Positions 35,411-48,942 of a DNA stretch of 64,000 bases are shown here, in pieces. Both the position numbers and the translations under genes were made by a program. Origin of the DNA: an uncultured SAR86 cluster bacterium. Lineage in GTDB: Bacteria > Pseudomonadota > Gammaproteobacteria > Magnimaribacterales > D2472. Each line of letters opens with the position of its first letter. Positions within the stretch are counted from its first letter, which is position 1. The stretch lies in assembly GCA_902601475.1 (NCBI GenBank), contig CACKNK010000002.1:62001-126000 (forward strand), given 5' to 3'. The notes under the pieces are model-generated. The model was not told the DNA's origin. It did no database searches and saw only the letters and a program-made list of their open reading frames with translations.

Positions 35411-35908
35411 TTAGTCTGTTTCAGAGTTAATCTGAATAACTTCTTCGGTTTGATCTTTTCTAAACTGATCAAACTTTTCGCTTAAGTTTGAATCAGCAAG
35501 AGATAAAATCTGAACCGCACATAACGCAGCATTTATGGCACCAGATTTTCCAATAGCAAAGGTTGCTACGGGAATACCTTTTGGCATTTGGACGGTTGAC
35601 ATTAAAGAATCCAGTCCGTTCATATCACCACCACCCAAGGGTATTCCTAAAACAGGCTTGTAAGTGTGTGCAGCTATTACGCCAGCAAGGTGAGCTGCCA
35701 TACCAGCAGCAGCAATAAAAATTTTAACTCCTTTGTTCTCGAGTTCTTCAAGCTTTCTAACAACCTCATGAGGCGTTCGATGAGCAGAAAGCACATTAAG
35801 ATCGTAAGAAACACCAAAATTAGATAAGATCTTTGCTGATTCCTCAACAATTGGAAGATCTGATTTAGACCCCATGAATATACCTACGGATACTGATTCG
35901 TTAGACAT
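35411..35908 (-). CDS. purE: N5-carboxyaminoimidazole ribonucleotide mutase
   Basis: PurE class I converts N5-CAIR to CAIR in purine synthesis. GIFMGSKSDLPIVEES, LSAHRTPHEV and PLGGGDMNGLDSLMSTVQMPKGIPVATFAIG are canonical, and 165 residues is typical. The enzyme needs PurK to make its substrate, but purK is not next to it here. It is divergent from def across 57 bases. Confidence 0.96.
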   Translation of the reverse strand: MSNESVSVGIFMGSKSDLPIVEESAKILSNFGVSYDLNVLSAHRTPHEVVRKLEELENKGVKIFIAAAGMAAHLAGVIAAHTYKPVLGIPLGGGDMNGLDSLMSTVQMPKGIPVATFAIGKSGAINAALCAVQILSLADSNLSEKFDQFRKDQTEEVIQINSETD

Positions 35909-35931
35909 TATGATTCCTTAAAAAAATATAG

Positions 35932-35959
35932 TTTAGATTATAAATAAAGAACCTATAAT
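35932..35959 (+). promoter_or_regulatory. putative promoter giving a leaderless def transcript
   Basis: TTTAGA (35932-35937), a 16-base spacer and a perfect TATAAT (35954-35959) precede the def ATG at 35966 by six bases. Initiation at the usual distance from the -10 would place +1 at the start codon. No Shine-Dalgarno is visible between the -10 and the ATG. Confidence 0.5.
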
Positions 35960-35965
35960 ATCCAC

Positions 35966-36463
35966 ATGTCTATAATGAAAATATTAACTTTTCCTGACCC
36001 TAGGTTAAGAACAGTTGCTGATCCAGTAGAGAAATTCGACAAAAGTTTAAAAAAGCTAACAGATGATATGCTCGAAACTATGTATTCAGAAAATGGAATT
36101 GGGTTAGCTGCAACTCAAGTAAATGTTCATAAAAGAGTTATCGTTATGGATATAAGTGAAGAAAGAAATGAGCCTAGAGTCTATGTAAATCCAGAATTTG
36201 AAATAAAAAGCAACAAAAGTTTATTTACCTTCTCAGAAGGATGTCTTTCTGTACCAGGTTTTAATGAGGAAATTACTAGGCCTGATCAAATAATCCTTAA
36301 GTGGCAGAACCTTGATGGCGATAGATTAGAAGATGAACCAGAGGGCTTGTTAACTGTATGTATTCAACATGAAATAGATCATTTAGAGGGCAAACTTATG
36401 GTTGACTATTTATCAACATTAAAGCGAGATAGAATAAGAAATAAGCTAAATAAGCGAATTTAA
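35966..36463 (+). CDS. def: peptide deformylase
   Basis: Def removes the N-formyl group from nascent proteins. All three metal-site motifs are intact: GIGLAATQV (about 45-53), EGCLSVPG and QHEIDHLEG. The 165-residue length is normal. Either the first ATG ([14 protein letters not shown]) or the one three codons later could be used; the first aligns well with relatives. It is followed by fmt, its functional partner. Confidence 0.97.
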   Translation: MSIMKILTFPDPRLRTVADPVEKFDKSLKKLTDDMLETMYSENGIGLAATQVNVHKRVIVMDISEERNEPRVYVNPEFEIKSNKSLFTFSEGCLSVPGFNEEITRPDQIILKWQNLDGDRLEDEPEGLLTVCIQHEIDHLEGKLMVDYLSTLKRDRIRNKLNKRI

Positions 36464-36502
36464 AAGAATTTATAAATATTTAGCAACTTTTAAAAGAATT
36501 CA

Positions 36503-37438
36503 ATGGAAAATAAGTTAAAAATTGTTTTTGCAGGTTCTCCAAAATCATCTGCGACAATACTTCAATCATTAATTGACAATAGTAAAGTAGAAGTTCCTTG
36601 CGTTATTTCACAAGAACCCAAAAGAGCAAAAAGAGGCAACAAGCTTATGCCCACAGAAGTAGCAATAAAGGCCACTGAACATGGTATTGATTTATTGGAG
36701 CCAAGATCTTTAGATGATATTAAAGAATCAATTACTGGCTTTGATTTCGATTTTCTTCTTGTTGCGGCTTATGGAAAGATTCTGCCAGATTGGATGTTGA
36801 GCGCTCCTGTTTACGAGCCAATAAATGTTCACTATTCCATCTTACCAAAACACAGAGGAGCTTCTCCGATACAGTCAACAATTTTGGCAGGTGACACAAT
36901 GGCTGGAATATCAATAATGAAAATGACAAAGGGATTGGATGAGGGGCCAATCTATAAAAAGTTTAAAATTGATATTAAAGAATCAGATAAAGAAGAGCTT
37001 GAAGATAAACTATCAGTCATCGCAGCTAAAAATATTACTAGTGTTTTATTTGAAATAAAAAGCAAGAATATAAAGCCTATTGATCAAAATGAAGATGACG
37101 CATCATATTGCAAGAAAATTAAAAAAGAGTCTGGATTGATTGATTTACAAAAGGATAATGCAGAAAAAATACTTCTCAAGTTTAGAGCATATAAAGGCTG
37201 GCCCGGAGTTTTTTTTAGATATAAAAATGTGGATATAAAAATACATGGACTAATGCTTTTAAATCCTAATAATGATATTCACATGGAACATTCTGGTTCA
37301 ATATTTAAAGTTACTAGAGATGGTTTGATTATTAAAACTATAGATTCAAAGATAGTAATCACTAACTTACAAATGCCAGGAAAGAAAGTCATTAATAAGG
37401 GTGATATTTATAATGCATACTCAAATTATTTTGAATAA
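36503..37438 (+). CDS. fmt: methionyl-tRNA formyltransferase
   Basis: Fmt formylates initiator Met-tRNA. The N-terminal formyl-THF hydrolase fold contains NVHYSILPKHRGASPIQSTILAGD with the catalytic Asn-His, then GISIMKMTKGLDEGPI. The C-terminal domain has YCKKIKKESGLID and FRAYKGWPGVFF. It is 311 residues. In many gammaproteobacteria rsmB follows; here trkA follows directly after 36 bases, so rsmB is missing from this position. Confidence 0.97.
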   Translation: MENKLKIVFAGSPKSSATILQSLIDNSKVEVPCVISQEPKRAKRGNKLMPTEVAIKATEHGIDLLEPRSLDDIKESITGFDFDFLLVAAYGKILPDWMLSAPVYEPINVHYSILPKHRGASPIQSTILAGDTMAGISIMKMTKGLDEGPIYKKFKIDIKESDKEELEDKLSVIAAKNITSVLFEIKSKNIKPIDQNEDDASYCKKIKKESGLIDLQKDNAEKILLKFRAYKGWPGVFFRYKNVDIKIHGLMLLNPNNDIHMEHSGSIFKVTRDGLIIKTIDSKIVITNLQMPGKKVINKGDIYNAYSNYFE

Positions 37439-37474
37439 CTTCCCATTGAAGCAAAACAGGTTTAAGTTACGCAT

Positions 37475-38833
37475 ATGAACATTCTTGTATTAGGGGCTGG
37501 AAAAGTAGGTAGAAATATTGCTAAGAATTTAGCTAGACAAACTTTTGATGTTTGTATAGTTGATGTTGATATTGAAAGATTAAAAAGTATACAAGAGGAT
37601 CATGACCTGGCAATTGTTCAAGGGCATGCATCAAGCCCTGAAGTTCTTAAGAAAGCAGGCGCCAATATAGAAACTGTTGTTCTTGCAGTTACTAATGATG
37701 ATGAAGTGAATATCGTCTCGTGTCAGCTAGCAAAAAAACTATTTAATGTATCAAAGACTATTTGTAGGCTATCTGACTATACATATATTGAAAATTTGGA
37801 TGCTCTTGGCAAAGATAATATTGATGTTGCCATAAGTCCTGAGCTAGAAGTTACTCAGCACATTGTTGACCTAATTAATCATCCAGGTGCAGAACAAATA
37901 GAATCTTTTGCAGAAGGTAAGGTGAAGCTGGTTTCAGTAAAAGCTAAAAAAGATGGAAAGCTTGTGAATAGGGAGCTTAAATCCATAAAAAGTGATTTGC
38001 CTGATATAGATACATTTGTTCCAACTATATTTAGAAAAGATAAGCCCGTTGTTCCTGATGGAAACACGGTCATCAAAGAAAATGATGAGGTTTACTTTTT
38101 ATCCTCTGAAGAGAGTATAGACAAAATCGTTAATGAACTCAGGGATCAAGGAGATACTACATCAAGAATAATGATTGTAGGAGGCGGCAGGATAGGCCTT
38201 TCCTTGGCAATGACCCTTGAAAAAAATTATAAAGTTAAGGTTTTAGAGCAAGACCATACCAAATGTGAATCAATTGCAAAAGATTTAAACAAAGCAATAG
38301 TATTAAAGGGAAGCGGCTCTGATGAAGAGTTATTGCGGAGCGAAAACATTGAAAATATAGATGTGTTTTGCGCGCTTACAAATGATGATGAAACAAATAT
38401 TATGTCAGCCTTCCTTGCAAAAAAACTAGGTGCAAAGAAAACTCTCATAATCCTCAACAATTATTCATACATTAATATTCTGCCGAAAAGTTTTGTAGAT
38501 CTTCCCCTTTCACCACAAAGAATGACAGTTTCTCTGGTAATGCAACATCTGACATCAGTAGATATGCCACAAGAGGTTTTATTAAAAATGAATTCAGGGG
38601 TTGAGGCCTTGGAAGGTGTTATCCATTTCAATAATGATACTAAGGATTTATTTGGATCAAAATATGTCCTACTTCCTCTACCTGAAAATTCAGTTCTTGG
38701 TTCAATTTATCGAAATGGAAAAAACATTATTCCATCTGATGACCTTACCATTGAGAGAGATGATCACTTAATAGTTTTTATCAACGGCAAGACAGACAAA
38801 TCTCAAATTGAGAAACTCTTCAAGGAGTCTTAA
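37475..38833 (+). CDS. trkA: Trk system potassium uptake regulatory protein TrkA
   Basis: TrkA is the cytosolic NAD/nucleotide-binding ring that gates TrkH. It contains two RCK units, each with a Rossmann N-domain (GAGKVGRNIAKNL at 7-19; GGGRIGLSLAMTL near 235) and a C-domain. LAVTNDDEVNIVSCQLAKKL and CALTNDDETNIMSAFLAKKL are the duplicated segments. The 452-residue length is typical. trkH follows two bases downstream, giving a complete K+ uptake system. Confidence 0.97.
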   Translation: MNILVLGAGKVGRNIAKNLARQTFDVCIVDVDIERLKSIQEDHDLAIVQGHASSPEVLKKAGANIETVVLAVTNDDEVNIVSCQLAKKLFNVSKTICRLSDYTYIENLDALGKDNIDVAISPELEVTQHIVDLINHPGAEQIESFAEGKVKLVSVKAKKDGKLVNRELKSIKSDLPDIDTFVPTIFRKDKPVVPDGNTVIKENDEVYFLSSEESIDKIVNELRDQGDTTSRIMIVGGGRIGLSLAMTLEKNYKVKVLEQDHTKCESIAKDLNKAIVLKGSGSDEELLRSENIENIDVFCALTNDDETNIMSAFLAKKLGAKKTLIILNNYSYINILPKSFVDLPLSPQRMTVSLVMQHLTSVDMPQEVLLKMNSGVEALEGVIHFNNDTKDLFGSKYVLLPLPENSVLGSIYRNGKNIIPSDDLTIERDDHLIVFINGKTDKSQIEKLFKES

Positions 38834-38835
38834 AT

Positions 38836-40272
38836 TTGAATATTAGGCCTATTTTTTCATTATTTGGAATTCTTTTGTGCTCATTTAGTACTGTTTTTTT
38901 AGTGCCTGCATTTGTTGGTTACATATTTAATGAAATAAATTACTTTAGCTTCATATTGGTTTTTATTGGTGTGATGTTATTGGGTTTGATAATGTGGCTT
39001 CCAAACAAAAACTCAATTGATGCTCTCAAAATATCAGATGGTTTTATTGTTACTGCTATGTTTTGGTTCGTGTTAGGTATTGTGGGCGCTATACCTTTCA
39101 TTACTTATGGAATATCGCCGGTAAATGCATTTTTTGAGTCAACATCTGGAATAACAACAACTGGCGCAACGGTTCTTGTTGGCTTAGATGATTTGCCTAA
39201 ATCACTTTTGATCTATAGACAGATGCTTCAATGGGTTGGGGGAATGGGGCTAATAATTCTTGTGGTCGCGATTATGCCAACTTTAGGTATTGGTGGTGGT
39301 CAATTATTTAAGATGGAAGTTCCTAGCTTTGAGTCTTCGCAGAGATTAACTCCTAGGATTACACAAAATGCAAAAGCTCTTTGGCAAATATATTTATTCT
39401 TGACGATAAGCTGTTTATTAGCATATTTAATCTCAGGAATGGGATTGTTTGATGCTTTTGCTCATGCATTATCAACTGTTGCGATTGGTGGCTTTTCGAC
39501 TCATGACGCAAGCATAGGTTATTTTGATAGTTTTGGTATAGAGGTTGTTTGTATTATTTTTATGTTGATGTCTGCCACATCATTTTCGCTGCACTATGCT
39601 GCTCTGTATGAAAGGAAATTTCTTAAATATTTATATAGTGAGGAGCTGAGATTTTTTCTTTCAGTGATTGCAATATTTCTTACGCTTACAATTATATGTT
39701 TTGCGACATTTTCAATGCTCGATTGGGATACGTTAAGAAAATCTATTTTCCAAACAATTTCAATAATTACTACCTCGGGTTTTACAATAGACGATTACTC
39801 GCTTTGGCCGGGCTATATACCTTTTTTGCTTCTTGTTGGAGCCTTTATTGGTGCTTGTTCTGGATCTGTTGGTGGCGGTCTCAAATCATGGAGAGTTCTT
39901 ATAATCTTAGACCAGGCTAGGCAAGAAATAATTAAAACTATTCATCCAAATGCTGTTGTAACTTCAAGAATAGGAAAAAAAGTTGTCGATGCCTCTATTT
40001 CTGAGAAAGTCTGGGGATTTTTTGCTGTGTATGTAATTACCTTCATAGTTCTTTTAGTTCTAGTGCTAATATCTGGACTCGATTTTGAGAGCTCTTTTTC
40101 AGCTGTTGGGGCAACCCTTAACAACCTGGGACCAGGACTGGGCGAAGTTTCATCAAACTATGAATCACTTTCAAGCTTTACAAAAATTGTTTTATCTCTG
40201 GCGATGATACTTGGAAGATTAGAAATTTTTACGCTTTTGGTTCTGCTGACTCCAGCTTTTTGGAAACGCTAG
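38836..40272 (+). CDS. trkH: Trk potassium uptake channel TrkH
   Basis: A 478-residue polytopic membrane protein made of four M1-P-M2 units. Selectivity-filter loops are visible as TTSGITTTGATVL (about 100-112), TVAIGGFSTHD, TISIITTSGFTIDD and GATLNNLGPGLG. GGVGGGLKSWR-like text (SVGGGLKSWRVL) is the gating-loop region. It starts from a TTG two bases after trkA. Its end overlaps the convergent acyltransferase by four bases. Confidence 0.96.
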   Translation: MNIRPIFSLFGILLCSFSTVFLVPAFVGYIFNEINYFSFILVFIGVMLLGLIMWLPNKNSIDALKISDGFIVTAMFWFVLGIVGAIPFITYGISPVNAFFESTSGITTTGATVLVGLDDLPKSLLIYRQMLQWVGGMGLIILVVAIMPTLGIGGGQLFKMEVPSFESSQRLTPRITQNAKALWQIYLFLTISCLLAYLISGMGLFDAFAHALSTVAIGGFSTHDASIGYFDSFGIEVVCIIFMLMSATSFSLHYAALYERKFLKYLYSEELRFFLSVIAIFLTLTIICFATFSMLDWDTLRKSIFQTISIITTSGFTIDDYSLWPGYIPFLLLVGAFIGACSGSVGGGLKSWRVLIILDQARQEIIKTIHPNAVVTSRIGKKVVDASISEKVWGFFAVYVITFIVLLVLVLISGLDFESSFSAVGATLNNLGPGLGEVSSNYESLSSFTKIVLSLAMILGRLEIFTLLVLLTPAFWKR

Positions 40273-41129
40273 AAATTATATATATCTTTATTTTCTTCTA
40301 TTCTTCTAAACTTTTTATATTCCCATGAATATTCTTTCGGATTCTTGGAAATTTCTGCTTTAAAAAGTTGATTCATATATTTATGACCGTCATCTAATTT
40401 AATTTGAGGTGAAGATTGAGCAAATACTATTGAATAAATTGATTTATTTGGTTTGGTTACATAGACCATTATTGGAAGATTGTTCATTTTTTTTGCAAGT
40501 GAGCTAACTATTGTTGTTGAATAGCACTTTTTTCCGAAAAAATACGATTCAATGCCTAATTTCCTTTGTGGAACTTGATCAGAGGCAAGCGCTATAGTCT
40601 TGTTGCTTTTAATATCTATAAGCATTTGTCGAACCCCTCTTATAGATGCTTCAACAGGTAATGAATTGTTGTGTGAGCGATGCTTTTTTACAAACTCATC
40701 AAAGGGTTTAAATTTGAAAGGTTTATACATTACCGTACTTTGACTTTGTACTATTAACCAGGAAAGCAAAAAATCTATACTACGATTGTGAAAAGAGAAA
40801 CATAGCCTTGGGTTGTTAACAGTTTCTTGAGTGAATAAATAACGGTCTACAACCTTGTTAACATAAAAGGAAGTTTTTAGGGGGCCACTACCCCAAGAAT
40901 AAAGACTTTCAAAAAATGAGATGAGTGTTTCTTTACAGCTTTCATTGATTAGCTTATCTATTTCATTACTAGATTTATTAGTAAAAACTGTAGTTATATT
41001 TGCTTTAGATATTTTGTATAAATTTGTCCTTCTAATTAAAAATTTAAGACCGAGGTTATAAGCAATTTCAATTAGCTTAGTTCCAACGGTTAACCCAGAT
41101 ATTGTTAAAACATAAAGTAATGTTTTCAT
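40269..41129 (-). CDS. LpxL/HtrB-type lipid A acyltransferase family protein
   Basis: A 286-residue protein with an N-terminal hydrophobic segment and the acyltransferase motif HNRSID (HX4D) in CFSFHNRSIDFLLSWL, then ALASDQVPQRKLGIESYFFGKK, which matches the LpxL/LpxM family (DQxP...FFG). These enzymes add secondary acyl chains to lipid A on the cytoplasmic face of the inner membrane. Identity is divergent and which acyl position is modified cannot be told. An htrB-like gene also lies near trkA in Pseudomonas. Confidence 0.8.
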   Translation of the reverse strand: MKTLLYVLTISGLTVGTKLIEIAYNLGLKFLIRRTNLYKISKANITTVFTNKSSNEIDKLINESCKETLISFFESLYSWGSGPLKTSFYVNKVVDRYLFTQETVNNPRLCFSFHNRSIDFLLSWLIVQSQSTVMYKPFKFKPFDEFVKKHRSHNNSLPVEASIRGVRQMLIDIKSNKTIALASDQVPQRKLGIESYFFGKKCYSTTIVSSLAKKMNNLPIMVYVTKPNKSIYSIVFAQSSPQIKLDDGHKYMNQLFKAEISKNPKEYSWEYKKFRRIEENKDIYNF

Positions 41130-41182
41130 ACTTAATTATATGATCATATTAGAGTATATAATTTAATTTTTAGGATCTTTAT

Positions 41183-42532
41183 ATGCCTGCAAATTCAATG
41201 GATGAACTCGTTTCTTTGTGTAAGAGGCGAGGATTTATTTTTCAATCTGGAGAAATTTATGGTGGTCTTCAGGGAATATATGACTATGGTCCAATGGGCG
41301 TAGAGCTTAAGAAGAATATTAAGGATTCCTGGTGGTCATCAATGGTCTATAGAAGAGATGATATTGAAGGCTTGGATGCATCAATATTAACTAACCCAAA
41401 AGTACTTAAATATTCGGGACACGAGGATACTTTTTCAGATCCATTGGTTGATTGTAAGGATTGTAATGGACGTTTTAGAGCCGATCACTTAGATGATAGT
41501 AAGTGCCCACTTTGTGGTTCTATAAACCTAACAGATCCGCGCCCATTTAACCTAATGTTCAAGACGGCAGTAGGGCCTGTTGATGATGGTAAAAATTTTG
41601 CTTATTTAAGGCCTGAAACAGCTCAGCAAATTTTCACAAACTTTAAAAATGTATTGGATTCAAATCCTAAAAGTTTACCATTTGGAATAGCTCAAATTGG
41701 TAAAGCTTTTAGGAATGAGATTACACCAAGAAATTTTATTTTTAGAGTGCGCGAATTTGAGCAAATGGAGTTAGAGTTTTTTGTAAAAAATGGTGATGAT
41801 GAAAAATGGCATGAATATTGGTTAGAAGAGAGATTGTCATGGTGGGAAGATCAAGGAGTTCCTAGATCAAGTCTTGAAATTTTGGATGTTCCTCAGGATG
41901 AGCTCTCTCATTATTCAAAAAAAACATATGATCTTATGTATAAGTTTCCACATGGAGTTGAAGAACTAGAGGGAATAGCTAACAGGACAGACTTTGATCT
42001 TGGTTCTCATAGCAAAAATCAAAATGAATTTGAAATAACAGCCAAGGTTACAAATAATAAAGAATCTAATTCTAAGCTCGCTGTTCATAACTTAGATGAA
42101 AAAAAATGGGAGATACCATATGTAATTGAGCCTTCTGCTGGAGTTGATAGAGCATTTCTTGCAATACTTAATGAGGCATACAACGAGGAAAGCCTTCCTG
42201 ATGGAAAGACAAGAACTGTATTAAAGCTTTCAAAACATCTTGCTCCCATATCTGCTGCTGTGATTCCCCTCAAAAAAAATGATAATAAATTAGTAAACCT
42301 AGCTAAGGATGTTAAGGATCAGTTACAGCAAGTATCAAACCGCAGAATAATTCTCGAAAATACTGGGAACATAGGAAAAAGCTACAGAAAACATGATGAA
42401 ATTGGAACGCCAACCTGCATTACAATTGATTACGACAGTATAGAGAAAAATACAGTTACTCTTAGAGATAGAGATACAATGGATCAAAAAACAATAGATA
42501 TAGATGATATTAATAAACATCTGTTGATATAA
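41183..42532 (+). CDS. glyS: glycyl-tRNA synthetase, single-chain alpha2 type
   Basis: This class II synthetase charges tRNA-Gly. [40 protein letters not shown] is the start of the homodimeric alpha2 family. A cysteine-rich insert [22 protein letters not shown], motif 2 [30 protein letters not shown], motif 3 [14 protein letters not shown] and the anticodon domain ([13 protein letters not shown]) follow. It is 449 residues. Most gammaproteobacteria instead encode a tetrameric GlyQ/GlyS at this same place (next to plsC and gyrB). An AGGA lies eight bases before the ATG and a TATAAT at 41157. Confidence 0.95.
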   Translation: MPANSMDELVSLCKRRGFIFQSGEIYGGLQGIYDYGPMGVELKKNIKDSWWSSMVYRRDDIEGLDASILTNPKVLKYSGHEDTFSDPLVDCKDCNGRFRADHLDDSKCPLCGSINLTDPRPFNLMFKTAVGPVDDGKNFAYLRPETAQQIFTNFKNVLDSNPKSLPFGIAQIGKAFRNEITPRNFIFRVREFEQMELEFFVKNGDDEKWHEYWLEERLSWWEDQGVPRSSLEILDVPQDELSHYSKKTYDLMYKFPHGVEELEGIANRTDFDLGSHSKNQNEFEITAKVTNNKESNSKLAVHNLDEKKWEIPYVIEPSAGVDRAFLAILNEAYNEESLPDGKTRTVLKLSKHLAPISAAVIPLKKNDNKLVNLAKDVKDQLQQVSNRRIILENTGNIGKSYRKHDEIGTPTCITIDYDSIEKNTVTLRDRDTMDQKTIDIDDINKHLLI

Positions 42533-42540
42533 ATTAACAA

Positions 42541-46229
<3,689 letters not shown>

Positions 46230-47327
46230 CTAGATAAGAAGCGGCATTACAACATATTTTGGAAAATCAGCATCAGGTGGAAGCATTAAACAGCTTTTGT
46301 CAGATCCAAAGAATTTTATATTACAAATATTTCCTTCTTGGTGGCTCAATATTTCTTGCAAATAATTAACATTAAAAGCTATATCAATATTTTCACCAGA
46401 ATAATTAACGCTCAGGGTTTCCTCTCCAGCCTCTTCCTCAGGATTATTTGCAGAGACCATCAAACTTCCATCAGATACATTCAACCTAATCCCCCTATAC
46501 TTATCACTTGATAAAACACTAACCCTGCTTAGACTTTCAGAAAGCTCTTTTACATCAACCTCAAGAACAAAACTATCACCAGATGGAATGACTTGATTAA
46601 AATCAGGGTAATTTCCATCAATCAACTTGCTTTTAAAGGTTATATTTCCTGTATTAAGCTCGATTGAAGAATCAGTTATTAGTAATGAGACTTCCCCGTC
46701 TGAATCAGCAAGAAATTTTGTCATCTCATTTACAGACTTTCTGGGGACTATTCCAGAAAAAGAGCTTCCTGGTGACACTTTAAATGTGTTTATAGCTAAC
46801 CTGTGCGCATCTGTTGCTACAGCGGTTAAAAGGTCATCTTTGAGCTCCAAGTAGAGTCCATTTAAATAGTGTCTCCAATCCTGATTGCCCATAGCAAAAG
46901 ATGTTGTTGAAAAGATTTTTCTCAGATCTTTTGAGTTAACTTTTAATTGTTCTCCATTTTCTTGATTCTCAAATATAGGAAAGTCATCACTTGGAAGTGT
47001 TGCTAGTGAGTACTTTCCTGAGGGTGTTTTAAGTTGAATTTTATCTCCTGAAAGTTTAATTTCTATGCTTGATCCATCGGGTATTAGTCGACATAAATCG
47101 TTTAATTTTTTAGCAGAGGTTGTAGTTCTTCCCTCGCTAGAAACACTCTCTAGTGTACCGCTTGTTCTTACTTCTGACTCTAAGTCTGTTGCGGTTAAAT
47201 GAAAACCTGATTCATTAACCTCAAGAAGTACGTTTGCTAAAATCGGAAGGGTTTGTTTTTTTTCAACAACACCCAGGGTTACTCCAAGAGCCTTGGTAAT
47301 GTCCTCTTTTTTAAATACTGCTTGCAT
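46230..47327 (-). CDS. dnaN: DNA polymerase III beta clamp
   Basis: DnaN is the sliding clamp that tethers polymerase to DNA. The 365-residue length and the three repeated clamp folds are standard. TLPILANVLLEV, LATLPSDDFP, VATDAHRLA and the C-terminal FFGSDKSCLMLPPDADFPKYVVMPL(L) are typical; the last usually ends YVVMPMRL. It overlaps the dnaA stop by one base and abuts recF, preserving the dnaA-dnaN-recF-gyrB order. Confidence 0.97.
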   Translation of the reverse strand: MQAVFKKEDITKALGVTLGVVEKKQTLPILANVLLEVNESGFHLTATDLESEVRTSGTLESVSSEGRTTTSAKKLNDLCRLIPDGSSIEIKLSGDKIQLKTPSGKYSLATLPSDDFPIFENQENGEQLKVNSKDLRKIFSTTSFAMGNQDWRHYLNGLYLELKDDLLTAVATDAHRLAINTFKVSPGSSFSGIVPRKSVNEMTKFLADSDGEVSLLITDSSIELNTGNITFKSKLIDGNYPDFNQVIPSGDSFVLEVDVKELSESLSRVSVLSSDKYRGIRLNVSDGSLMVSANNPEEEAGEETLSVNYSGENIDIAFNVNYLQEILSHQEGNICNIKFFGSDKSCLMLPPDADFPKYVVMPLLI

Positions 47328-48616
47328 TAATTTGTGAGTGTTCTAGTGAGGTTTCTATAATCTTCCTCAAGTGAAGGTAGTTCTTTCCTGAGCTCAGCTA
47401 TTTTTGAGCATGCATGAATGACTGTTGTGTGGTCGCGACCATTAAAAGACTCACCTATTTCAGGCAGGCTGTGGTTGGTAAGCTCTTTGGTTAGTGCCAT
47501 GGCGAGTTGTCTTGGCCTGGTAATGGACCTACTTCTTCTTTTAGATAAAAGGTCTGAAAGTTTTATATTGTAATACTCTGCAACTGTTTTCTGGATGTTT
47601 TCTATTGAAACCATTTTTGCAGAAATAACAAACAAATCCTTTAGGGACTCTTTAACGAAAGGAACATCAATTTTTGTATTAGAAAACCTTGCATTTGCAA
47701 CCACCCTTTTTAATGCCCCCTCTAACTCTCTAATATTTGATCTAATTCTTTGTGCAATATAAATAGCGCAATCATTGGGCAGTTCAACACCCATAAGTTG
47801 TGCTTTTCTTAGTAATACAGCTGCTCTGGTTTCTAGCTCTGGTGGCTCAACAATAACAGGCAGGCCCCAACCAAGCCTAGACTTTAGTCTTTCTTCTAAA
47901 CCGTCAATTTCTTTTGGGTATTTATCACAGGTCAGCACCATTTGGTGATTTCTATCCAACAAAGTGTTGAAGGTGTGAAAAAACTCTTCTTGTGATTGTT
48001 CTTTGCCAGCAAAAAACTGAATGTCGTCTATCAATAACGCATCAGCGTTTCTGTAAAAAGATTTGAACTCACTCATAGCCCCTAATTGCAAAGCCTTTAC
48101 CATGTCAGCAACAAATTTTTCAGAATGCACATAAACAATTCTCTTTTTTGGGCTGTTTCTAAGAATTTCATTTCCTACTGCGTGCATTAAATGAGTTTTT
48201 CCAAGACCAACACCCCCATATATAAAGAGTGGGTTGTAGTCTCCTTTTGGGTTTTGGGCAACCTGTTTGGCAGCAGCCAGTGCCATATGGTTAGATTTAC
48301 CCTCAACAAAAGTACCAAATGTAAAAGCTTGAACCAAACCTGGATTTCTGTCTTCAGAAGAGTCAAGTTTGTCAACAAATGTTGACTTATCAAGTGTTTT
48401 AAAAATTATTTCCTTTTCGGGGTCAATGCCATTAAGCGCATCACTGATGTCATCTAAAAAATTCTCTCTTACATGGTTTAAGATAAAGTCATTTGGCGCT
48501 TTTAACTCTAATGAGTTGTTGGTTGTTTCTGCAGAAAGGGGTTTTATCCAGGTGTTAAAGTCCTCTGATGAAAGCCTTGACTCAAGAAGGCCTGAACATT
48601 GTGTCCAAAGTTCCAA
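47327..48616 (-). CDS. dnaA: chromosomal replication initiator DnaA
   Basis: DnaA melts oriC. Domain I begins [26 protein letters not shown]. The AAA+ domain has [15 protein letters not shown] and [20 protein letters not shown]; domain IV has the DnaA-box-binding [14 protein letters not shown]. The ORF track starts at a TTG (48649). The TTG at 48616 is preferred because GGAGAG precedes it and the LW pair then falls at residues 3-4, as in relatives, giving 429 residues. No ATG is available. A perfect DnaA box lies 74 bases upstream, suggesting autoregulation. Confidence 0.95.
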   Translation of the reverse strand: MELWTQCSGLLESRLSSEDFNTWIKPLSAETTNNSLELKAPNDFILNHVRENFLDDISDALNGIDPEKEIIFKTLDKSTFVDKLDSSEDRNPGLVQAFTFGTFVEGKSNHMALAAAKQVAQNPKGDYNPLFIYGGVGLGKTHLMHAVGNEILRNSPKKRIVYVHSEKFVADMVKALQLGAMSEFKSFYRNADALLIDDIQFFAGKEQSQEEFFHTFNTLLDRNHQMVLTCDKYPKEIDGLEERLKSRLGWGLPVIVEPPELETRAAVLLRKAQLMGVELPNDCAIYIAQRIRSNIRELEGALKRVVANARFSNTKIDVPFVKESLKDLFVISAKMVSIENIQKTVAEYYNIKLSDLLSKRRSRSITRPRQLAMALTKELTNHSLPEIGESFNGRDHTTVIHACSKIAELRKELPSLEEDYRNLTRTLTN

Positions 48617-48689
48617 TATATCTCTCCGGTTTTGAAACAAGTCTAGCAAAAATTAACAAGATATCTACAGCATAAACCAATGAATTTTT

Positions 48690-48698
48690 TGTGGATAA
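48690..48698 (-). promoter_or_regulatory. DnaA box upstream of dnaA and rpmH
   Basis: TGTGGATAA is the exact reverse complement of the consensus TTATCCACA. Two weaker matches flank it: TGTGGCTAT (48701-48709) and ATATCTACA (48661-48669), each 7 of 9. The site sits in the dnaA-rpmH intergenic region, where Pseudomonas has its origin. It may serve dnaA autoregulation, origin function, or both. Confidence 0.7.
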
Positions 48699-48760
48699 CT
48701 TGTGGCTATCTTTATATTGAAATTCTTTTTTTATTTTATGGAAAAAAAAATACTTTACTA

Positions 48761-48766
48761 TATAAT
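48761..48766 (+). promoter_or_regulatory. putative -10 element of the rpmH promoter
   Basis: A perfect TATAAT lies 23 bases before the rpmH ATG, placing +1 near 48773. No good -35 is recognisable in the A-rich tract upstream. The position at the head of the rpmH-rnpA-yidD-yidC-mnmE run supports the call. Confidence 0.45.
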
Positions 48767-48789
48767 TTTGCCCCTATTTAGAGTTAACC

Positions 48790-48924
48790 ATGAAAAGAAC
48801 CTTTCAACCCAGTAATATTAAAAGAAAAAGAACTCATGGCTTTAGGGCTAGAATGGCAACCAAAGCAGGTAGAGCTGTGCTTTCTAATAGAAGAAAAAAG
48901 GGTAGGAAAGTCCTATCAGCTTAG
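48790..48924 (+). CDS. rpmH: 50S ribosomal protein L34
   Basis: This 44-residue gene is below the ORF-track cutoff. [44 protein letters not shown] is the complete, highly conserved L34 sequence. It begins the plus-strand run away from dnaA, as in most bacteria. It shares its reading frame with rnpA, which starts 18 bases after the rpmH stop. Confidence 0.98.
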   Translation: MKRTFQPSNIKRKRTHGFRARMATKAGRAVLSNRRKKGRKVLSA

Positions 48925-48942
48925 CCATACCATGCTCATAGG

